DNA of 64,000 nucleotides from Leptasterias polaris (taxonomy: Eukaryota; Echinodermata; Asteroidea; Forcipulatida; Asteriidae). The translations under genes and the position numbers were made by a program. The stretch's first letter is position 1, and every line of letters begins with the position of its first letter. Positions 54,053-64,000 of this stretch are shown here, piece by piece. The stretch covers positions 2,046,001 to 2,110,000 of the forward strand of contig JAZGTN010000059.1 of assembly GCA_037783415.1 (NCBI GenBank). The letters are read 5' to 3'. The notes below the pieces were generated by a model. The model was not told the DNA's origin. It saw only the letters and a program-made list of their open reading frames with translations, and made no database searches.

Positions 54053-55459
54053 TCATTTCGAATGCGCTTTTTCTTCGTCCCGTAACTTAGCGTTGCCACA
54101 TCTCCAGCCAGTCTTCTCCTCGCACTCCACGCCTCGTGTGAATGACTCCAATGCTTGCTTGTGTTCGCCGATGAAACAGAGACTCATCCCTTTGATTTTA
54201 TGACAGTCGGGGCGTTCTGCCCCGTCCTGACACTCCTCCCCTTTGGAACACGTGTCCATAGCTTGTTGGATATACTCTTTAGACTGCTGACGGCCGCTTG
54301 ACGTCCTAGCGAGGTGATAGTAGACTTCAGCCAGGTTGAACAAATCCAAGGGTGAAACATGTTCTTTCAAGATGAGCACTAAGTCAGTTTTCGCCTTAGT
54401 GAGAAGATCAAGCTCAGCAGGTGACACTCCCCGTCTTCCGGCGGTCTTCTGTTTGAATGTGAATTGCTTCAGGCATATAGAAGCCCTGGTGGAGTAAGCA
54501 TGATAGTTGTGTTTAATAGATCCATCCAAGTGGATGGACGTACTCAAGAACTCCATCGCCCTAGGGAAATCGTGATCACGGTTACGAACAGTAGCAAGGC
54601 GGGTATATATACTGGCTTTTGACGAGTCTGATTCTGCAACTTCTAATGCTTTATTTAAGCACGTTTCTGGATCTCTAATGATCCCATCTAGTTTTGGGGG
54701 CACTTTTAGGTCCACTTTATCTAGAATATTACGACGAGATGCTTTTTCTAATGCAATCCCAATGTGAAGGTAGGCGTCGCTTTTCATATCGCAATCTGCT
54801 GATTCGCTGTTGATAACGGCGCAATTATTATTGACTGTGGTTTTCAGATGCTTTATTGCGGCATCCTCTGTTGTACTTCTTGACTTGAATATCTTCATGC
54901 TTGCCAGTCCAATGCCCAAACGCCAGTCATCTTTTTCTTGACGATCTACCAGGTCACCAGCCAAGTTCATCGCCATGTTGTAGAGTTCCATGGCTGTGCT
55001 GTATCGCTCGTGCGTCACCGACTCCTGATAGTTCTCATACATGAATGCGAAGGCCTGCTCGGCATATTGTCTTCCTTTCCTCTTTTTTTTCTCTGTTTCT
55101 GAAGATATCTCAAGGCCAAGGTTACTTGCTGCAATCCCCGCACCAGACTTATACTCCTCATCAGACAGAGTCTGTCTTTTCACGTAATCAAGGTTGGCCT
55201 TTGCGTTCAGATTGTCGGGGTCCTCACCGGGTTCAAGAATCTTGTTGAAGTGATCTTTTGCTTCTTGCTCTTTCTTTCCTCTGAAGGCAATAACACCGAG
55301 GAGATTGCGAATTGCATGGCGTTCTGGACGATGACCTTTGGAGCCCAAGAAACACTTAAGCTTGTCTACTATGTAGACTGTTGTTATTGGGTCTAACGGA
55401 CCTTCGTTGACAACCAATTTCAAGTTGAAATGGCCGACTGGAAAATCGGCTGCAGCCAT
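54053..55459 (-). CDS. TTC22-like tetratricopeptide-repeat protein, copy B
   Basis: A single coding exon of 1407 nt encodes 468 residues from MAAADFPVGHFNLKLVVNEG. Long blocks are the same as in copy A, for example RHAIRNLLGVIAFRGKK and NLAGDLVDRQEKDDWRLGIG. Differences cluster in the middle (an added NILDKVDLK segment, and TAGRRGVSPAE). A strong acceptor, CTTTCTTCTTGCAG|GTCATC, lies 25 nt upstream of the ATG (exon from 55484), so a 5' UTR intron is likely. The stop TGA is at the homologous site to copy A. However, the possible donor GTGAGT of copy A is ATGAGT here, which favours the TGA as the true end. Role unknown; both copies appear intact, so both may be expressed. Confidence 0.8.
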   Translation of the reverse strand: MAAADFPVGHFNLKLVVNEGPLDPITTVYIVDKLKCFLGSKGHRPERHAIRNLLGVIAFRGKKEQEAKDHFNKILEPGEDPDNLNAKANLDYVKRQTLSDEEYKSGAGIAASNLGLEISSETEKKKRKGRQYAEQAFAFMYENYQESVTHERYSTAMELYNMAMNLAGDLVDRQEKDDWRLGIGLASMKIFKSRSTTEDAAIKHLKTTVNNNCAVINSESADCDMKSDAYLHIGIALEKASRRNILDKVDLKVPPKLDGIIRDPETCLNKALEVAESDSSKASIYTRLATVRNRDHDFPRAMEFLSTSIHLDGSIKHNYHAYSTRASICLKQFTFKQKTAGRRGVSPAELDLLTKAKTDLVLILKEHVSPLDLFNLAEVYYHLARTSSGRQQSKEYIQQAMDTCSKGEECQDGAERPDCHKIKGMSLCFIGEHKQALESFTRGVECEEKTGWRCGNAKLRDEEKAHSK

Positions 55460-55841
55460 GTTGATTGGTGGTAGAACTGATGACCTGCAAGAAGAAAGGT
55501 TATAAATTTAAACCATTGGGAGAACTGGAGATCCTCTTCAAGATATAATTGGACCGTCGGGCGTAACCGAGGCAAAAAGGATCCAAGTTTTCAACGGACA
55601 CGTGAAACAAACAATCTGTGAACATTTTTTCACATCGGCGGTCAGTTACGTTTTACGAAAAACAAATGGTTAGTGTTTTAAATTTGGCAGGGATCTTGTG
55701 CAATGGTGATTTTAAGGATCTTAAAGGGAACGTATACCTTTGGTTTTTGGATCCGTTCAATTGTTTTAATCCTATAATGTAGATATGTACAATAAAACTG
55801 ACCTGTGAAATAGTGTTTGAAGCTTTGAGATGGAAGGTAAA

Positions 55842-56388
55842 AATAAATAAATAGTAGACTTGCGGGTACAACCATGTAATAAAACTCTTTGTGGGACACC
55901 TGGGCAAATCAGCCATTATCAAACATTCTCAAGAACAAGATCATCTCATCAACTGGAAGCAAGCCAAGCTCATCGCACCAGTCAAGTTCTGGCACCAATG
56001 CAGAGTTAGGGAGGCAATCGAGATCAAGGCACAAAACACAGTTTCACAAGACATCGGGTTCTTCATCATCTGGTCACCAACCTTTCCAGCAGCAGCTCAC
56101 CATAGCAATGACACACTCCAGCGCACACACATCCAGCCAGCAGCCAATTCCAACGCTTCACCGATCAACAACAAATTGGATACTTCCCGCCAAAACATGC
56201 ATCCTTCAAGCACTACTTAAGCAGCATCACCAACGACAGTCAAGCATTCCCCTGAAGAAGAGCAGAGTATACTGCTCGAAACGTTGAGGCCAAACCGGCT
56301 CTTTTCAGAGCCAACACTCCCACAAAAAGAGTTTTATTACATGATTGTACCCGCAAGTTTACTATTTATTTATTTATAGTTACCTCTG
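55842..56388 (+). mobile_element. Penelope-like retroelement 3' fragment between inverted terminal repeats
   Basis: The left arm (about 55842-55896, with AGACTTGCGGGTACAACCAT and AATAAAACTCTTTGTGGG) is inverted at about 56326-56388. Between the arms, a frame from 55891 reads AIIKHSQEQDHLINWKQAKL...WHQCRVREAIEIKA...DIGFFIIW. This matches the pattern H..E..H.I.W..A......R..EAI.I......G of the C-terminal GIY-YIG-linked end of Penelope-like elements. Only the last part of the polyprotein is present. Inverted terminal repeats are known for this class. Confidence 0.65.
56252..56282 (+). ncRNA. Hammerhead-ribozyme-like core motif in the Penelope-like end
   Basis: CTGAAGA (56252-56258) fits the hammerhead box CUGANGA. 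A 6-bp stem follows, GAGCAG/CTGCTC, closed by an AGTATA loop, then GAAAC (56278-56282). One extra A sits between the box and stem II. Stems I and III and the cleavage site were not established. A nearby hairpin GGCTCT-TTTC-AGAGCC is at 56297-56312. Hammerheads are known in Penelope-like terminal repeats. Confidence 0.4.
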
Positions 56389-56559
56389 TCTGACGTGTGA
56401 AAATTTCATTTCAAAAGGTGGTATAGTAATATATGTCCACGCAGGAAGAATAATCCGTAATTGGAACACACAATCTGAGAAACGTACTTTAAGAGTGATT
56501 AGGGCCTACCAAATTCCTTCCCATTAATGAGGGGCTTCATGGTCAAATTCTTGAATTTT

Positions 56560-57400
56560 GAATCCTGTTTTGAATCAACTTCGTTGGGGACACATACACC
56601 GGGTAACAAATTCCCCCATGACATCGGTAGTACTAGTAGTCGCTTAGTTGAGTAATCGTTCATTTTGTCAACACTCACAACCTCGCAGGTACCCATTTAC
56701 TTTGGGTGGTGAGAAGCAATTCAAGAAAGTGTCTTGAAAGGACACAAGTTAGTGTCATGACTGGGATTCGAACCCACACTCGGATGGCTCATTAGCCACC
56801 AGAACTTGAGTTCGATGCACTAGGCATACGTAATGTGAAAATCTCTTTAACAACTCAATCCTGTAAATTTGAGCCATGGATGATAGATTTGCATATACAA
56901 CATTACACATGTTTCTCAAATATGAAAACATTCTAAAATAGTTTTTGTTTTGTTTACAAGGAAACTTATGTTGACGTTGGTAGAGAAGACTCTCACACAA
57001 AAGTAGAACAACAACGTATTGGGATGGGTCAAAATATACTCTAAAACGTTACACAAAAAGGCTTATACTTACACAAATCCTCGAAGATACCCGCCAGAGA
57101 TTATAGTAAAACAAAATGTCAGGTGTTCAGACAAACGCAAACAACAACAATAGATTTCATCTGAGCCTCATCCTTTTTTATATGACTTTGGAATTGAATA
57201 TTTATAGCTGTATTTTCGAAAACAAGGTCTCAGCTCCTGCCCAGCTTATAATTCCCTTGGCCATTTTAGCATTGTGTGATTTTGTGCATTGTGTTGGAAG
57301 AATCCGTAGCCAAAGCCAAGAGATCACCTGCCGCTTCCCAGGATGTATCGTATAATTTGTGTGTGATTCCTGGCTACACGGCAGTTTACGGTTGAATGGC
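56560..57400. repeat. Duplicated block following TTC22-like copy B (matches 50280-51130)
   Basis: The order tRNA-related SINE-like head (minus strand, 56690-56830), then TATGTTG...GGTAGAGAAGACT and ATACCCGCCAGAGATTA, then SINE body fragment CCTGCCGCTTCCCAGGATG (copy E, 57325-57400), equals that of 50280-51130. Copy E breaks off after ACGGTTGAATGGC without the tRNA-like part. Confidence 0.7.
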
Positions 57401-57906
57401 CAATGGTTGCTCAGAAACCAATCATATTGGTTCAGTCATAAACCAATGGAACAGGGCATTGGAGTAGTGTTTTTTCATTGATAATTATTATAACAATTTA
57501 GTGAAAATTAGCTCTGAGTTGTTTTGTACTTTTTTGTAAAATATTCGTCTGTAAAAAAAAATACATGCATAGGCCTAAACATTACAATTAGACGCTTTCA
57601 TTTAAAATATGCTAATTAAAATATCGACATTTTCAAATAAAAAACTGTCAACCATGACTGTAAGTCTTCAGTTCCTGGGAGAGGTATATACTTATTTATA
57701 CGCCATATTATAACTGACTAATATAATTTGTATTCAGCTAATGTGGTATTGTAGATTACATATACATGTAATTGTTTATACTAGGTGCCTTCGATTAGCT
57801 TTTTGTGAGCAAATAGTATTTTTACTTTGAAGCCGGTTACTTTTGTATCACTGTGGGCTTGTAAAACTATTTAACGTTGCAGTTTTACCTTGAGAATAAC
57901 TATTTT

Positions 57907-58210
57907 ACGATCTTTTCGTGAATCCACGAAAAGTGTCGGACGAATGCACACAAAGAAACTAGTTCTGGTCGGCTATCCCAAGATGCATCAGTATGAATGC
58001 AAGGGGAAGTTGGCTTTCGATTACCTCATGTCAGGGGCTCACCTGGATGAGCACACCGGGGTGCAAACAATTTTTTCCCAGCGCGGTAAAGGCCAATATT
58101 TGCATATCTCACTGGGATCCGTACGTGCCAAGCTTCATTACAATATCAACTAGCAGCTGCACAGAATGGCCTTTACCGCGCTGGGAAAAAAATTTCGCCA
58201 CCGGGGTCGA
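57907..58210. repeat. Element with nested hairpins
   Basis: CTTTTCGTG-AATC-CACGAAAAG forms a hairpin at 57912-57933. A perfect 25-bp inverted repeat (58071-58095 and 58167-58191, around CCCAGCGCGGTAAAGGCC) encloses 71 nt. CACCGGGGT occurs next to both arms. Open frames of 87 and 91 codons overlap it in two registers and are not convincing. Confidence 0.75.
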
Positions 58211-58334
58211 CCCGGGAAGCGAATCATGGAACGCACACATAATTAGACTTCTCATTAACATTAAATAATTACTCGACTTAATTATAAAGGCTATCTGGGC
58301 TGGCCCATATGGGCATTGGTAATTCCAACCCATA

Positions 58335-58750
58335 CAATTGGTCATCTTTAACCAATATAAATGTTAATTTCAACCAATTTAATTGGTTATATTTATCCAA
58401 ATAGATTGGTTGAAAAGTTAACCAACATAGAGTAGTTGAAAAGTTTAAAACCAATATAGATTGGTTGAAACGCAAACGAATATAGAGGGGTTAAAAAGTT
58501 AACAAATATAGATTCGTTGAAAGTTAGATTTAACAGATTGGTTGAAAAGTTAACCAATATAAAGAAGTGGTTGAAAACTTAATCGAATATAGATTGGTTG
58601 GAAAGTTAACCAATAAAGAGTGGTTGAAAGCAAACCATTTCGGATGGGTTATTTTAACCACTAGATTGGTTGGACACAGTCATATCTACCAACCACATTG
58701 ATTGAATTTGACCAATATATTGGTTATTTCAACCAATCTGTTTTTAGGTT
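58335..58750. repeat. Palindromic AACCAATATAGATTGGTT tandem array
   Basis: ATTGGTTGAAAAGTTAACCA and variants recur about every 28-32 bases, alternating ATTGGTTG with its complement CAACCAAT. About twelve imperfect units were counted by eye. Flanking words ATTGGTAATTCCAACC and GGTTATTTCAACCAATCTG continue the pattern. Confidence 0.8.
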
Positions 58751-58759
58751 GTAGATTGC

Positions 58760-59800
58760 TAAGCGAGGTTTTCCGAAAACAATTATGAAATTGTTTTTCA
58801 TTGGGTAGGTAAAGCTACCCATGATTTTCAGATACTTGGTACCGGCAGCCTCTCGTTAACGAGATGCACTTATTGTTCCCTAGGGACTTAGTTATTCAAT
58901 GACAATATTCATGAACTAAAAGACGAAAACTGTACAAAGGGCCTAAATAATTAGCCTTGGGTGTCTTTTGAAAATTTGAACCACGATTCAAGTAATTTAC
59001 TGCTTGTGTCTTGAAATCTAAACATCGTTTCAGCAAACTCGGGCGGTGCAGGGACAAGGGGGTTAAATCGTTTTCCTTACTAATCTATATGCCTACTTAT
59101 CTCATTTGAACTATTCCTGACTCTCCTAACTGCTTTGTTCTTTACTTTAAAAAATCAAACGATGCATGGTCTACGTTCACGCAGTTACATTATCCAATCA
59201 ATAAGGGCAATGTTCTGGAGGGAATTTTACATATTGTAATAGGGAAATATTCAAGTTGGTAAAGAAGTGTATTATACGCATTGGGAGTCTGCAGGGTGTC
59301 AATGTCATTTGTGGTCTTTTATTCAATGATGGCCATTTTCTTTCACTTGTTAATTTAATGAGTAAGTTCGGCGTTCGCGCTAATGGAGTTGACAATTTTC
59401 TATCTGGAACCCAGTAGTTGCTTGGATTAAGGATAAAACTATTAACATAAATACTTTGGTCAAGGAAGTCATCCTAGCCTATTTGGTCAAACAGAGTCTA
59501 GGTGGAAGATTGTTGAAGGCACCTGGCAGTGGTATTTTGTCAAAATAAAGCTTTTGTCATTAATATATACATTTTTATGAGTGGAATGTGAATAAACAAT
59601 TAACTAAGGTTAACAAATTGTATTTTTATTTTAATTACAAATTAAAAAATTGGCCCCCCCCCCCCTTTACATGGCGCTGTTCGTGACGTCAATCGAGGCA
59701 GGAGAAAATGTGTAGTCTGGGCCCGTACATTACGTCCGGGTACCTGATCAGTATGATGCGTTTTCGTATTCGGACGTCACCACCCAATGCAATCCTAGGA
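58760..59800. other. Intergenic sequence, no gene seen
   Basis: It holds a partial copy of block D2 (about 59430-59520, AACCCAGTAGTTGCTTGGAT onward, repeated at 61785) and a C run at 59656-59666. No supported open frame. Confidence 0.5.
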
Positions 59801-59802
59801 CA

Positions 59803-60495
59803 GTGTACAGTCGACTAATACGAGACGCCAGTTTATACGAGGTTTTTCACCGGTCCCGAACTGTCCCGCCATGCGCGTTTCTATGTCTAAAAACGGAAGA
59901 TACGAGCATGGTCATAACGAGAACACGGATAATACGAGGTGGGTATTGTTTTTCCCACTTTGCCAAACTATTTATCGGATCGGCGTGCCGCGGCGTCGTG
60001 GCATACAGCTCAAGTCGATCCGAACACCAGAAACATTTCGCTGGTAACCTAAGCTTCACTGCAACTTCCCTTGCACACTACTACCAACGAAAAAATCCCC
60101 GGTATCCAAGCACGACAGGGGTATCCAAGTGTTCGCTGCATAGCGCTGAAAACGACGTCGGACCGGACCACTTTGCCCTCGTTAGCCTGACTTTCGATGC
60201 CCGTAACTGCCTATATTTGGGATCTGCAGGAAAAAAATGCTGGCTGACCCCATCTTTAGTCGTTTTGCTGCATCCAACAGCAATTTTTTGCCGGAAAAAT
60301 GCAAGAAAAATCCCCTTTTTGGATATCCAAACGAAACGTACAATCTCACACTTGCACGTGTATATACAACGTAAATGCAGGCAAGTTCAAGGGGGTCGTT
60401 GTTCGATCGAGGCGAAGTCTTCCTCGATTGACGTCACAAAAAGGGATGGGCGGAGTCGCCCCCAAACAACTTTATCTATTTTTTTTTACATATAA
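59803..60495 (+). other. CpG-rich segment with a 230-codon open frame of doubtful coding value
   Basis: TACGAG words recur (59819, 59837, 59900, 59934) and the region is GC- and CpG-rich compared with its flanks. The frame from 59803 begins MYSRLIRDASLYEVFHRSRT, has no recognisable domain, and is rich in Ser, Arg and Cys. It could be part of an unrecognised repeat or an accidental frame. Confidence 0.25.
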
Positions 60496-60554
60496 ATACT
60501 GACAAACAATTACTCAAACAATTATATTTAAAAAAAATATATATATATTTCCAG

Positions 60555-60880
60555 GTGACTTTAATCTTATGCTTTTAATTGGTCGATTTCATGCGTACAA
60601 AATAAAAATGAATGAGAGAGGTTCATTTATAATGAGACAGTGCGTGACTAGGCCTATGTGTTTTCCTGCTCACATTCCTTCAACCGCTTTAAAAAAAACA
60701 GCAACAATGGATTTCATCTGAGCCTCACCCTTTTTTATATGACGTTGGAATTGAATATACATAGCTGCATTTTCGAAAACGAGGTCTCAGCCCCGCCCGG
60801 CTTATAATTCCCTTAGTCAGTTTAACATGATGTGATTTTGTGCACTGAGTTGGAAGAATCCGTAGCCAAAGCCACTAATT
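60555..60880. repeat. Fused fragments of duplicated blocks
   Basis: 60563-60690 matches the start of block D2 (GCTTTTAATTGGTCGATTTC...CTTCAACCGCTTTAAAAAAA). It then joins directly to CAACAATGGATTTCATCTGA...GGAAGAATCCGTAGCCAAAG, the sequence found at 57150-57310 and 50900-51050. Confidence 0.7.
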
Positions 60881-61014
60881 TTTTTGGAACTTATTGAACT
60901 TGAACCTTTCACCCTGTAGGTAACATTGCGTTGTCGGCTGATCAGTCTCGTGACACTTTACTCATTTGGGGTTTTCCATTTTTTGTTCAAGATTGTGAAA
61001 CATGAAGGCTTGTA

Positions 61015-61609
61015 AGAGGTTTCGCAAGCGTACGGATACGGATACAGATACAGATACGATATCCGTATCCGTTCACTTTAGATGCGCGTCAGATTTTGTT
61101 TCGCAATCATAGAGTTATGTGTCAGGACTAGGCCAAAGTATAGACACACATTGGCATAGGTTCTGCGAGCAAAACAAATCCAAAAACATGTTGTGTATGT
61201 TTTTGTTACATTGGAAATTTTGATTGAATAGTATTTTTGTTTAACTGATCGTTTTCGGACCCCCACGTATAAACGCGTGTAAAGAAAGTTTCCGGCAAGC
61301 ATGTCAAAATAGAGACGACTGTTTATACTGCATTTTCCCAATTTTTTGCTTACAAATGATGAAAATATTTCTATCTATGTTATGAACGACACCTTTAAAA
61401 GCAATACCGGGGAAAATGTTTTTAATCTAGGGCAAAAGTACAACTAAAATCAGCAAAACGGTATCCGTTTTTAACGTACGTGTATGAGCTCCCGTATCCG
61501 TTGTCAACGCGCACGCAAAACACGGAAGCCACGGTTACGCGTCACGTGAACACACAAAGTGTCGACGTATTCGTACCCGTATCTGTATCCGTAGCCTTGC
61601 GAAACCTCT
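61015..61609. repeat. MITE with AGAGGTTTCGCAA ends and GGATAC repeats
   Basis: AGAGGTTTCGCAAGCGTACG (61015 on) is mirrored at about 61580-61609 (CCGTAGCCTTGCGAAACCTC). The inner ends carry repeated GGATAC/AGATAC words on the left and GTATCTGTATCCGT on the right. No transposase; target duplication not found. Confidence 0.7.
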
Positions 61610-61832
61610 CTAAATAAGGGACACACCGGCCTCGTTAGGCTATTTTGGTTTCAAAATAGACCAAATCTCGACTCTAAAGGTCTTCCATGAGAAACCATCT
61701 AATTAGTCGTTTTCGAGCATTTTCTTTCACTTGTTAAACCTAAGTTCGGCGTTCGCGCCAATGGAGTTGACAATTTTCTTTCTGGAACCCAGTAGTTGCT
61801 TGGATTAAGGATAAAACTATTAACATAAATAC

Positions 61833-63020
61833 TTTGGTCAAGGAAGTCATTCTAGCCTATTTGGTCAAACAGAGTCTAGGTGGAAGATTGTTAATCTTAT
61901 GCTTTTAATTGGTCGATTTCATGCGTACAAAATAAAAATGAATGAGAGAGGTTCATTTATAATGAGACAGTGCGTGACTAGGCCTATGTGTTTTCCTGCT
62001 CACATTCCTTCAACCGCTTTAAAAAAATGAGACAATGGGCGACTTGCTGATCATGCAGTCATGGTTTGTAATACATTTCTCACAGAGCTAGGGTTTTTTC
62101 CCAAATCTGTGTTCAAAATTGTGAAATAATTTGACCCCGACCCTGAGCTTTTGTGTGTGTGTAGTGTGTGAAATCAAATATTCATAGCAGCATTTTCGAA
62201 AATTAGTGGCATCGGCTCCATTCCGGCTCATATTCAATTATAGCCACTTTAGCGTGAATAATGTGATGTATGTGACATGTTTTGTTGCGTTGTTGGTTGA
62301 TCAAGCATGCAGTCATGGTTTGTGTCAAATTTCTCATAGCGGGTTTTCCCAAAAGCTGTGTATGATGGTGAAATCGGGGTGTGGTAACTACCTGTACATA
62401 TATTTTTTTTTTAAATCGACAGGCTACATTAAATATTCCTGCATTCGTATACAAATTATACATATCATGAGTAATGACCTCCGACGCATAGTCTTGTCGT
62501 GTAGTAAGGCAACGATACAAATGGCCGTTTGAAAGACAACATTTTGTAAAAATTATGACGGTGCTCTATATTCCGAAACCCCTGTATATGTTCTGACAGC
62601 CATTATGTAAAACAAAAACCCTAATAATTTACGCGCTGTGTTTAGGGGAGGGGGGGGGGGGGGTATGGTTAGGGTTGGGGTAAGGGCTAGGAAAATACAG
62701 CAGGGGTGTCGGAACATAATATAGGTGTGTAACCGACAACTCTGATGTAAGAATTAGCTATTTCTAGTGACATTTGATATCGTGTGTTTGTAAGTTTCGA
62801 CGTGGACAACCCCCAACCCAGTAAAACCCATGTAAATTAGTCCTATAAATAATTTGTATGTGCTCTTTTCAAGCCAAATTGAGGCTGTGCAACTGCCCTG
62901 CAATACCGTGGTTCATTGGGCCCTTGCATTCCTAACTCCTATGGATTTGCAGCACCGGTTGGACAGGAGATTCTATAACCCCGACATTTTATCCCCGCTT
63001 GCGGTTAATATTGTGTAGAA
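61833..63020 (+). repeat. Duplicated block D2, second full copy
   Basis: It runs parallel to 49084-50270, including ACCTGTACATAT plus a T run, GGTGCTCTATATTCCGAAAC and TGGATTTGCAGCACCGGTTG. A G run of about 15 at 62646 replaces the shorter sequence of copy one. No TPR gene lies next to this copy inside the window. Confidence 0.85.
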
Positions 63021-64000
63021 ATTACATCTGATCCTGTTTTGAATCAACTTCCTGGGGGAATGGGGACACATACATCGGGAAACAAATTCCCCCATGACAC
63101 TAGTCTTGATTGGCGACGCTGTTTTTTGTATTAGCCACCGGTAGAGGGCGCTACATCGACTGTTTGGTGGGACTCAGAAGGACTGGGCAAGTCTATAAAT
63201 CTGGATCGAAACAGTTTGATCCAGATGTTCGTGTGATACAGATATCTCTTCTCCAGTAATTCGTGTTGCGGATATCGCACCACGTTAAACAAAATGAACG
63301 TCGGCAATCAAGACTACCATGACACCGGTAGTGTGGTCGCTTAGTTGAGTAATCGTTCATTTTGTTAACACTCACCACCCTCGCAGGTACCCATTTACTG
63401 TTGGTGATGAGAACTTGAGAAGGCAATTCAAGTAGATGTCTAGACTTGGTTCCAAGTCTGTGCTCGTGGTTTTTAGTCTACCTGATAGCCAATACATTAT
63501 TGCCTGAAATAGCGCCCTCTTGTGGATTAACCTCCGTATTTAACCTACGATCACAGACTTGGGAACATTGTTTTTCGGTTTGTACACACCCTATGGCGAA
63601 TTAGTCCAAAAGTGGACGGAACACTCTGATTGGTCAGAATCTCAGAAGCCGTCAATAAAATGCACATTCAAACCTGACCGTTTATACCACGGGATATAGT
63701 ACAGAAATACAACATTGATGCACATTGTAACTAATCTGCCTCTGCTCAGTGATTCAACTTGCAGTTTGGAAACAAAACCCAAAGTGATTCTAGTTTTTAA
63801 TTCAAAATAAATAAAAAACGTTGGGAAAATCATTAGACGATTCCATTCAAATAAAGGGAACACAGTTTTTCGTCTAGTAGGGATCAGGTTATTTGTCATG
63901 TTTATTTTTCAATATTTTAAGAATAAGCCTAGATCTAGTATTAGTTTATGTATAAATTAGAAATAGCATACGTACAAAGCACTATAAAAAAAAAAAAATT
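63021..64000. other. Intergenic, block remnant then unique sequence
   Basis: 63030-63430 repeats parts of 50280-50420 but is interrupted. TGATTGGCGACGCTG (63108) and its inverse region CGTCGGCAATCAAGACTA (63299) flank about 190 bp bearing GATCCAGAT words and a GTTTGATCCAGATGTTCGTG stretch, suggesting a small inverted insertion. From 63430 on I see no gene. Confidence 0.45.

Noticed and set aside
62203..62532. 105-108-codon frames on both strands in block D2
   Set aside because: Frames on opposite strands fully overlap; the plus frame is truncated to 73 codons in the other copy, and no motif is visible.
49084..63020. LTR retrotransposon with 1.2-kb LTRs
   Set aside because: The direct repeats lie 12.7 kb apart, but there is no gag, protease, reverse transcriptase or integrase between them. 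Other blocks in the interval are duplicated too, so segmental duplication fits.

Overview
This is animal genomic DNA with intron-rich genes, AT-rich intergenic sequence and dense short transposon remnants. Two genes are clearly conserved animal genes. The repeat set points to an echinoderm, probably a sea star: tRNA-like SINEs, a short TIR element bounded by TTTAAAGGCACT-like ends, Penelope-type tails, and the frequent TAGGCCTA word. The species assignment is an inference from repeat flavour and gene content, not a database match.

Layout. 0-4.3 kb: intergenic, with small hairpins and one possible first exon on the minus strand. 4.4-8.1 kb, minus strand: a complete six-exon Speedy/RINGO gene (SPDYA-like, 332 codons). 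8.1-10.5 kb: head-to-head spacer with a foldback element. 10.5-26.6 kb, plus strand: a complete fourteen-exon SYVN1/HRD1 gene (657 codons), the membrane ubiquitin ligase of ER-associated degradation; its introns hold a nested set of hAT-like elements, other TIR elements, SINEs and a satellite. 26.6-30 kb: SINE and satellite array. 30.5-34.6 kb: two exon-like segments of an unrecognised plus-strand gene, with Penelope and SINE debris between them.

35.16-40.49 kb: a 5.3-kb DNA transposon with 34-bp terminal inverted repeats, subterminal TGACGAAT motifs, a 14-nt first coding exon and a broken RNase-H-like transposase gene. This is the most unusual object in the window. 41-64 kb: a region built from duplicated blocks. 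It carries two tandem single-coding-exon TPR genes resembling TTC22 (minus strand, 46.3-47.6 and 54.1-55.5 kb), a third block without the gene (60.6-63.4 kb), TIR elements, a Penelope-like 3' end with a hammerhead-ribozyme-like motif, and a palindromic AACCAATATAGATTGGTT array.

The genes do not form a pathway. SPDYA is a CDK activator, SYVN1 acts in ER quality control, and the TPR genes are of unknown role. All splice coordinates were derived by hand from GT/AG sites, reading phase and remembered family sequence; no alignment or search was run.
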